This document shows positions 56,403 through 64,000 of a stretch of DNA of 64,000 nucleotides, in pieces. The stretch's first letter is position 1. Every line of letters begins with the position of its first letter. The notes under the pieces are model-generated. The model was not told the DNA's origin and ran no database searches. It saw only the letters and a program-made list of their open reading frames with translations. The stretch lies in assembly GCF_029784135.1 (NCBI RefSeq), contig NC_073745.1, positions 275,816,166 to 275,880,165 on the forward strand, read 5' to 3'. The translations under genes and the position numbers were made by a program. Origin of the DNA: Toxorhynchites rutilus septentrionalis (Eukaryota; Arthropoda; Insecta; Diptera; Culicidae).

Positions 56403-57699
56403 AAGGGTGTGTCACATAAAATTGCATCACGGAAAAAACGCTGTAGAAATTCGCCCAGTAGACCGATCCTTTTGAAAATTTTATACAGTAAAATAAAAAC
56501 TATTAAACAACTTTTGGCATTTTCTTTTTATTCATACTTCGAGCCCAAGCCCGTATGCTCGGACCTTCCTCTTTACCCCGTCCATAAGATTCTGTACAAC
56601 GTCAGGTTGTAGTTTTTTTTTAACAGAAATCCATTTTCTCTTGAAGTCCGCCTCCGATTTGACAACCTTTGGGTTCTTCCGGAGGGCCTGCTTCATAATC
56701 GCCCAATATTTCTCTATTGGGCGAAGCTCCGGCGCGTTGGGCGGGTTCATTTCCTTTGTCACGAAGGTGACCCCGTTGGCTTCGTACCACTCCAACACGT
56801 CCTTTGAATAGTGGCACGAAGCGAGATCCGGCCAGAAGATGGTCGGGCCCTCGTGCTGCTTCAATAGTGGTAGTAAGCGCTTCTGTAGGCACTCCTTAAG
56901 GTAAACCTGCCCGTTTACCGTGCCGGTCATCACGAAGGCGGCGCTCCGCTTTCCGCAAGAGCAGATCGCTTGCCACACCATGTACTTTTTGGCAAACTTG
57001 GATAGTTTCTGCTTGCGAATCTCCTCCGGAACGCTGAATTTGTCCTCTGCGGAGAAGAACAACAGGCCCGGCAGCTGACGAAAGTCCGCTTTGACGTAGG
57101 TTTCGTCGTCCATTACCAGGCAATGCGGCTTCGTCAGCATTTCGGTGTACAGTTTCCGGGCTCGCGTCTTCCCCACAATGGTTTGCCTTTCGTCGCGGTT
57201 AGGAGCCTTCTGAACCTTGTATGTACGCAGGCCCTCCCGCTGCTTGGTCCGCTGGACGAATGAACTTGGCAAATTCAGCTTATTGGTGACATCCCGGACC
57301 GAACTTCTCGGATCACGTCAAACTGCTTAACTACGCGCTTGTGATCTTTTTCACTGACGGAGCATCCATTTTTGCCGTTCTTCACCTTCCGGTCGATGGT
57401 TAGGTTCTCGAAGTATCGTTTTAGTACTCTGCTGACCGTGGATTGGACGATTCCCAGCATCTTACCGATGGTCCGATGTGACAACTCCGGATTCTCGAAA
57501 TGAGTGCACAGGATTAATTCACGACGCTCTTTTTCGTTCGACGACATTTTTCCAAATTTACGAAAAATTGACAGTGAAGCATGGCCAACGTGATCTATAC
57601 ACTCTTATCTGATTATAAGCGAAAGCTGAAGATATAATTCCTAAAAATTAAATTTCTACAGCGTTTTTTCCGTGATGCAATTTGATGTGACACACCCTT
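56403..57699 (-). mobile_element. ITmD37E-type transposon, both ends present (1297 bp)
   Basis: TIRs of about 50 bp (AAGGGTGTGTCACATAAAAT left; AAGGGTGTGTCACATCAAAT inward from the right) differ at one position and continue to GCTGTAGAAATT. TA flanks both ends (56401-56402, 57700-57701). It looks recent. Confidence 0.95.
56532..57547 (-). pseudogene. ITmD37E transposase with one frameshift
   Basis: DDE transposase of the mosquito ITmD37E group in the IS630-Tc1-mariner superfamily. Start MSSNEKERRELILCTHFENP at 57547; helix-turn-helix ELSHRTIGKMLGIVQSTVSR; after a frameshift near 57310, RDVTNKLNLPSSFVQRTKQR; catalytic block CLVMDDETYVKADF, second Asp in FWPDLASCHY, and Glu in PELRPIEKYW with 37 residues between the last two, which is the diagnostic spacing. 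Stop at 56532-56534. Apart from that single frameshift, I see no damage; total length would be about 340 residues. Confidence 0.92.
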
Positions 57700-57795
57700 T
57701 ATGCCAGTGAAAAGTATCCGGCCTGAACATTGGATGACGCCAGTGATCTACTGTTCAAACAGTATAACTAAGGAGTCTAATTAATCTAATGTTTT

Positions 57796-58440
57796 TATGT
57801 TAATATTTCAACTATCTACTCAAAGAACCAAATCTCTATCCATGTGCAAAACGCCCAAATATACATTTTCAGCTACAATGAATAGTACAGTATCATCTGA
57901 AGTACGGATAATATCACAAAATCGTAAAACTCGTCGCAGGACATTAATGTACATAATAAAAACACACTCCCGACATTCTTCCAAAAATGGAAGTAAAAGT
58001 GACGAACCAGTCGAAATGTGTTGGAAGTCACTATAATATAGAACAAAAAAAAAATAATGAAAACGGGACCCTTTCCAGAGGTACTCCAAGATCATTCCCT
58101 ACGGGACTGAAAACGAAGTCGTTGAAGGCAGTCCTTTGAATTCAATCATATAAATAGCTTAAAATATTTCTTAAGTGCTTAATCGAGTTCAACATACAAG
58201 GGCTTAGAAATTGTTATGAAGGCACGCTTTAGATCAGAACAGAACAGTAACAATAGTCCCTTACCTTCCAGTTTTTCATTCCATTTTGCTAACATCAAGT
58301 TCAATGCGGTTTCACAAGCATGACCTTCCCAATATTCCAATAGTTCTGGTGATATCAGAGATTTACCATTGAGGTGTTGCAACAGCTGGCCTTTAACAAG
58401 TTCCAATATTTTTTGTAACGAAATGTACATCCTTTACGAT
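57796..58440 (-). pseudogene. Non-LTR reverse transcriptase fragment
   Basis: The minus strand reads LLQHLNGKSLISPELLEYW, GHACETALNLMLAKWNEKLE, CSDLKRAFITISKPLYVEL (motif A region, D in DLKRAF), then after degenerate sequence a GVPQGS-like block near 58075, YINVLRRVLRFCDII and SDDTVLFIVAENV (motif C, normally FADDT) near 57870-57910. Both ends are missing. Clade uncertain; the HSCETALN-like phrase suggests a CR1/L2- or jockey-like element. Confidence 0.7.
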
Positions 58441-58661
58441 ATAGGGGATGTGTCAAGCACATTATTGCATTGTTGACGCAGGACTACGATTTTTTCATTC
58501 AATTCATTTGATCATCATTTTATATTTTATTTTGGAATGCATCGAAATTTTATCAATAACTTTTTTGTAAAATTTTGTGGTTGCCCTGGATAGTTTAAGT
58601 AGTTTAATAGAGGCAGGTAAAAATTGTTGATTCATGACGGAACACTCACGGAACAATGTAC

Positions 58662-59853
58662 ATTAGGGTGCCAATGAAAATGGTCATCTCTAAGTTCAAA
58701 AAGTTACGTCATACAAAATGTTCATCACCTCGAAAAAAACACCCTATGCCGAATTTCAGCTCAATCGGACTTAAGGGAGAATGGCGCAAAGCGGTCAAAG
58801 TTTGAGTTTTTTGAAAATCGAAAAATCACCCAAGGGAGGAGTAAAGGAAAACGGGGTTTTCGAAAAAAAAATTTTGAGGCCAAATGAAACGTTGAGATCT
58901 AGTGTCATATCGAAAAATTTTTTTTGGCAAAAATCGGCATTCTGGAACTTAGTTTGTTTTTTTCGGAGTTCAAAACGAAAAGTATGGTTTTGGATGCCAA
59001 TAAAAATAGTTATCTCGATTTTTCATTCGTAACTTGCTACGAAATGTTGATTTGCACGATAATATACCCTATGAAAATTAATAGCTCACTCGGGCTTCAT
59101 TTAATGGTGTCACAAACTTTAAAATTTGAGTTTTTTTGAAAAAACGAAAAATCACCGAAGATCGGGGTATAAAAAAATTGATGCCAAATGTCTTAAAATT
59201 GTATTATTCGTCGAGATTTACAATTATCTCGAATTTTTTTTTGTAAAAAAAAGTTTTTTTGGCGCTTGGTCATTTTTTCGCCTGAAAAATCGATTTTTGA
59301 CAAACAATTTTTTTTTGGGATAACTGTAAATCTCGTCGTGTCATGCAATTTTAAGACGTTTGCCACCAATTTTTTTTTAAAGTCCCGATTTCCGGTGATT
59401 TTTCGGTTTTCAAAAAACTCAAATTTTAACGTCTACGACACCAGTAAATAAAGTCCGATTTAGCTAATATCTTGCATAGGGTATATCACCGTGCAAATCA
59501 ATATTTCGTCTCAAGTTCCGAATGAAAAATCGAGATAACTATTTTTATAGGCAACCAAAACCATACTTTTCGTTTCGTTCTCTGAAAAAAAAACTCCCAG
59601 AGTGCCGATTTTTGACAAAAAAAATTTTTCAGATGATTTCGATGTTTCATGCAATTTTAAGACATATGGCATCAAAAATTTTTCGATTTTCAAAAGACTC
59701 AATCTTTGAGCGCTTTGCGCCACTCTCCCTTAATTCCGATTGAGCTGAAATCCGGCATAGGATGTATTTTCGAGGTGATAAACATTTTGTATAGGGTAAC
59801 TTTTTGAAATTTTAGGGTCGATTTTTTCCCATACATTCTTTGACACCCTAATG
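58662..59853. mobile_element. Giant foldback element (1192 bp)
   Basis: Ends CATTAGGGTGCCAATGAAAA and (inward) CATTAGGGTGTCAAAGAATG inside TA (58660-58661, 59854-59855). The left half mirrors the right over almost 600 bp: CACCTCGAAAA, TTTCAGCTCAATCGGA, GGCGCAAAGCG, CGAAAAGTATGGTTTTGG, AAAAATAGTTATCTCGATTT, GATTTGCACG and ATACCCTATG all recur inverted in mirrored order. Non-coding. Family member of 43812-44560. Confidence 0.88.
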
Positions 59854-59855
59854 TA

Positions 59856-60383
59856 CATGGCAACATGGAGAAAAAAAACGAAATGGAAAACATGGAATAA
59901 AACCGAAAAAAACCCTCAAAACCAAATTAGTACCCCGTTATAGATCACAATGAATCCGGTTTAAATTGATCACCTTTGAATCGGTTCAATTAACAAAACA
60001 TTATGGAAATTATACAGAAAATTGTAACGAAGACCGTTTCGGGAGAAAAAATATTTATGTTTTGAAAGCATGTTACAAATGTCGAACTAGGATAGAAGGA
60101 TTCTTTTATCAATTATCAGGATTGCCCATATTAATTGTATTTATATTGTTGGTGGTTTCCGAGAAATTGTAAATCAAGTGGGCCATTTTGCCCAGTGGCA
60201 CGATTTAAATCCATCTCTTTTATTTTGATTAATTCAGTTCAAACTTCTCGCCTTTGTGTTTAATTATGCTTTTCGAAGTCATTGCTAACCATACGCGCAA
60301 CTCCCATGGGTACTTTTTCCCAAATGTCAAACAAAGGTTTTTTAAATGGGTCCAAACTAAAATGCCTTATTATTTTTTTTATT
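59856..60383. other. AT-rich spacer, no gene seen
   Basis: Nothing recognised. Confidence 0.4.
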
Positions 60384-60800
60384 ACATTTATTTATTTATT
60401 TATTTAGGCTCATCCGCATTTTAGCTCTTACAGAGCCGGATTTTAATTGTGTACATATCATATATTTTGTCGTACCGCGCATTACACAGTTGCCATTTTT
60501 AGGCGTAAGAGTATTCCTTCTGTTCTATTGTTCAGTCAGACCACCGAACAGCGGAGACAGTTGAGATGATCAACATCAACAGATCGATGTTTCTTGCAGA
60601 GCAGAGCAGTTGTAATAAGTTTGATGAATCGATCTTATTTCGACCGTGGATCGATCTCCATCGATGATGATTGTTGCGTGAACGTAGTTTACAGAATAGT
60701 ACAAAGAGTCCTGAGTTTTGAACTCACGATCGATCGCTTACTAAGCGAACGCGCAACCAATGTGGATACGAAGAAAAGCTGTTTGGCACAAGGAAATAAA
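60384..60800 (-). mobile_element. Candidate SINE: tRNA-like head, LINE-like tail
   Basis: On the minus strand a B-box-like GTGAGTTCAAAACTCAGG (about 60712-60729) sits downstream of TTGGTTGCGCGTTCG (about 60745-60760). About 300 bases further on, CTCTGTAAGAGCTAAAATGC and GATGAGCCTAAATAAATAAA form a tail typical of a mosquito LINE 3' end. A target duplication was not found; the head and tail could also be two separate fragments. Confidence 0.45.
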
Positions 60801-60846
60801 TGACCATGGTTGCGAGTTGTAGGTAGTACTCTTTGTTTATTTTCAC

Positions 60847-60900
60847 CAGGGATTCTCAAAGTGGTCGATATTAACCACTAATTTTGGCTATACGGGTTTC
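60847..60900 (+). mobile_element. Single hAT-like terminus
   Basis: CAGGGATTCTCAAAGTGGTC resembles a hAT end; no partner terminus or duplication found. Confidence 0.35.
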
Positions 60901-61139
60901 TTGCCCAAAATAATTTAAGTACTTCTGATTTACACGCTCCTGAATAAAAGTGGGAGCTACCATCAAACCATCAAACCAGCAAATCATCATAGCTGATTTT
61001 GATACCGTTAGACCCATATTTTTCGGCAGGTATATTACGGAGATGTGTACATAGTAAATTTCGGATTCTTTTAAAGCACAATACACATGGCCGACCATGT
61101 TTATATGTTGAAAACGATATTTGCATATTACTTGTCGAA

Positions 61140-61492
61140 CTGTTTGAACACCGTTGAGATCTGGACACTTCGTTTTTCACCTGATTTCTTCTCTTCCTAC
61201 TAACATTAGAATAAGTTAAATTGTAAATACATATTAGATGTAAGGATAGTTTTATGAATTGAGTGTGAAGTGTCAGTGTGAATGAGAATGTGAATGTGCG
61301 TGTGAACACACATCTCCTTACATCTCATCTAAACTCGAGTCGACCGCGAGTAATCGGTTTCCTATTTTATTAATCATAAAATTAAGGAAACATGTTAATA
61401 TATGCTAGTAGAAATATAGTTAAGAGTTTGGCTTCTTTAAACTTATGTAACTAAGCCTTTTACATTTTTTTTAAACGGATTAATAAAAAAAA
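61140..61492 (+). mobile_element. Non-LTR element 3' UTR fragment
   Basis: Ends GTTAAGAGTTTGGCTTC, AACTAAGCCTTTTACA, AACGGATTAATAAAAAAAAA, matching the inverted fragment at 26846-26907. No coding part attached. Confidence 0.5.
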
Positions 61493-64000
61493 ATTGATGA
61501 CAATCTGACTTTTTTTGTGCATCTCGAAGATATCATTAGCATTGCTTATTCTGTTATTTTGTAGTACACACTGAAAGGGTTGACTTCTAACTACATTCTG
61601 CAACACAGCTAGTCAATGTCAATGTCACTTTATCAATGCGAATTCCTTCGTACTAATAATGAGCGAAGAATGAGCCTTCGGATGCCTTTGGGTGGTGAAT
61701 CAATAACAAAAACTCTGTTAAAACAAGCGGGCATATTAAGTTCGACATCTCGAGTAGGTTAGTTTTTTCCCACCTTGTGTTCTTCTCATTGTCAATTGTT
61801 AGTTATCGCTGAGTACAGTTGCGTGAAGTATACAGTTTCATTTATACTGCCAGTGTCATCGGTGAGACCTCAAGAGCGGAAAATTTCGCTTTCGGTTGTC
61901 CTGAGAAACAAGCAAGCAGCGGTTTATGGAAAACAACAGATTAGATTCGTCAAGCCGAATGGGAACTTATTTCGACGACACGGCGTGATTATGACAGGAA
62001 AGATATTTAACTACTTTAGCAGAGGATAATTTCGTTACTTTCAGCAGTAAAGGGTGTGAAACTGTGGCTATTTAAACATTTTTGAGTATCGATTCTTATT
62101 CATTTTCCTTGCTTTAAAAAGAACTGATTTTCGTATACAATTCAGCAAAAAATTAAAAAGAAACTCCAGCACCATCAGTGCCGTTTATGCGTGGAGTGTG
62201 CCAGACAGAATTCGGCCCTCTGTTGGTTTATCTAATTTACAAGTAACTCGAACCTACCGACGCATATCGTGGCCCATTCTGCTGCCACTTGGCGCTTATT
62301 TTCGCCGACCCAGCTGAGCAGTGCGGAATCTGTAATTTAGGTGTGTTTGTTTTGGGTGTTGGTTTGAGTAATGAGATGTTTCAACTTATCATCGTTTCAT
62401 ATCTGTAGCGTGAAATTTTTGGCCTCCACGAAATTGCGCCCAGCAGTGCGAGGGAAAGCCACAGGCCCGCGATATGTTGTGTGTGTGTGTGGGTGTTATT
62501 GTTCGGTATGTTTCTTGAAAGGTCCATACAATTGACCTCGTTTATGGGTTGGATTGCCAGCCAAAAATATCGCGGTAGTTCCATTAGGGCAAGCGATCAG
62601 CGATAAAGATCTCAACCGTTCACTTGCATTTGAAATTCATGCCGAAACACGGTAGGGAATCAACCTGGAGAACGGTGACTGCTTCGCCGAAAACAGTAAT
62701 CTTGATGTTTACGACGTGGCATTACACTTCCTGAACTTCCAGCGATTGTTCGGTTGCTTTTTGGGCACAATAGATTTGTCCAAGTGACTAATTTCGTTTT
62801 ATTTATCTATTTTCATTATTCAGCTGGTCAGGCAAGGGGAACCGCTCAGATAGTGTGTAGAACAAAGATTTTAATTTATGGCGTTTTGCATAAATAAGTT
62901 AAGTAATGGGACAGTAAATAGCGAAAAGTAAAGCTCGACCCATTAGTGTATTTAGATCTGTTATCGCAGCTTTGCAATCGTAAATTACGAGACCGATACA
63001 ATCTTGAGTTACCAGCTGCGTGAGTTTGATCCCGTTTTATTAGCTAATCTTGACTGATTCAATTACCATTTTTTGACCGAAATGGTATATTTTCACTGGA
63101 CTATAATACAAGTTCTAAATGACAATGAAAGCAATTTATCTGAGCCTAAAATCTATCTTCACGGTTTGCATTGGCAGGTGCACACAGAGAAGCGTAAAAA
63201 ATAATTGCAGTAAAATCATATCAAGAGAACGCGTACTACATGTTGTTAGAATTAATAACAACAAGATTAAATTAGTACCGAAAGCACGCAATTTAATCTG
63301 CCTCCCGTAAAACCGGTAGCCCATAAATAATGACAAGCCTTCTTCTAGGCTAGATGGTGCGATGATGGATATTAGCTGGCCCGTGGTAAATGTGTTTTGC
63401 AGCACATCAACCTAATAAAATTCTCCTTGTTTTACGCAATCACATCTCCCCCGTTATGGTGCTGATACTGGAGGTTATAAAATTATCCGAAGAATCACGC
63501 GATTTCCTAAGTTCAAAGCCGAATGAAAGAAGAAAACGTAAATATAATTTTCGCGCTTATATTCGAACCTATCATTACATTTTTCTCTGCCCTCACAAAC
63601 TGAATAAATATACAAATAATTATTCCGACTGATAAACAAAGCAATTATCAAGATAATCTAGGGAAGAAACAACATGATTTAACCCGCTGAGCTTCGATAA
63701 AACTCCAGCCCGCTTGATCCTTCCCCTGAGTGCTGTGTATCCCCTAATTTATTATTTATTATTATTTCTCCAAATGAATAACTTTAATTTATTATTCAAT
63801 TGTGGAGCCCAACCCTGTTGCTGTTGTGTGGCACGGTAGCTGAACAGCTGCAGGAGCTCCGAACCGAAATGGGGAGGAAATTCAACCATCGGATAGACTA
63901 GCCTTCTTCAAACCCCATCTGCATGTGTTGTCCAAATTTATGTAAAATTTCTCGTTGATAGCAGCTTAAAGAGACATTTCGAGAAACTGCTAGATAAATG
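61493..64000. other. Mostly non-repeat sequence, no gene recognised
   Basis: No element termini or convincing exons. A short (GT)n tract lies at 62478-62491. GC-richer patches at 62240-62330 and 62640-62770. Frames of 60-89 codons (for example 61775-62029, 63136-63405) lack recognisable domains. Probably host intergenic or intronic DNA. Confidence 0.4.

Noticed and set aside
56620..57123. Two minus-strand frames within the ITmD37E gene
   Set aside because: Out-of-frame shadows of the transposase.
61140..61320. GTGAATGTG-rich stretch as a regulatory array
   Set aside because: Lies in a LINE 3' fragment; simple-sequence drift explains it.
1..64000. CRISPR array or prokaryotic operon
   Set aside because: Direct repeats here are minisatellites or element repeats; introns, SINEs, TATA box and mosquito transposons show a eukaryotic genome.

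Overview
The window looks like repeat-rich euchromatin from a culicine mosquito, most probably Aedes or a close relative. The grounds are two copies of a tRNA-derived SINE with an (AAG)n tail of the Feilai-like kind, an ITmD37E-type transposon, a LOA/Lian-like LINE, AT-rich spacers and very many small terminal-inverted-repeat (TIR) elements. Species assignment is inference from element families and was not tested by any search.

Only one convincing host gene was found: a three-exon acid-lipase-type gene on the minus strand (52851 to 51533), whose splice sites, catalytic residues and TATA box can all be read. One further stretch (45406-46057) has coding-like character that I could not identify. 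The other long reading frames belong to transposable elements, nearly all broken.

Layout. 1-1.7 kb: 3' part of a mariner and a broken Tc1/mariner-group transposase. 2-17.4 kb: non-autonomous elements (hAT at 2122-2891 and 13502-14390, TIR elements at 5877, 11071 and 16477, a foldback at about 7.75-8.6 kb) and dispersed repeats, one carrying a histone-type 3' stem-loop sequence. 17.9-24 kb: a decayed hAT-derived gene split by a 1.3 kb TIR element, then a LOA-like LINE carrying two TIR elements and a short palindromic inverted duplication. 24-25 kb: two SINEs. 27-29.5 kb: a foldback and a pogo-like element with an N-terminal transposase remnant and a Helitron scrap. 31.7-36.5 kb: LINE tail, SINE, small TIR elements, a hAT, and a TTAA element with a nested mariner. 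37-42 kb: an approximately 116-bp minisatellite, an inverted repeat, and a Penelope-like element whose reverse transcriptase plus GIY-YIG frame is intact. 42.5-49.2 kb: a mariner, two foldbacks and a second TTAA element. 51.5-52.9 kb: the lipase. 54.2-56.1 kb: two head-to-tail Helitron-like elements with 143-bp internal repeats. 56.4-57.7 kb: a nearly complete ITmD37E. 57.8-61.5 kb: LINE fragments, a 1.2 kb foldback and a SINE candidate. 61.5-64 kb: no gene seen.

The elements do not form a pathway; the window is an insertion record. Several insertions can be dated relative to each other because element plus one target copy can be subtracted to give back the interrupted reading frame. That reveals two unlike elements that both begin CTGCCG and duplicate 4 bp ending in GCT. 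The other themes are a high density of long foldback elements able to form hairpin RNA and two near-perfect short palindromes that look like template-switch inverted duplications.
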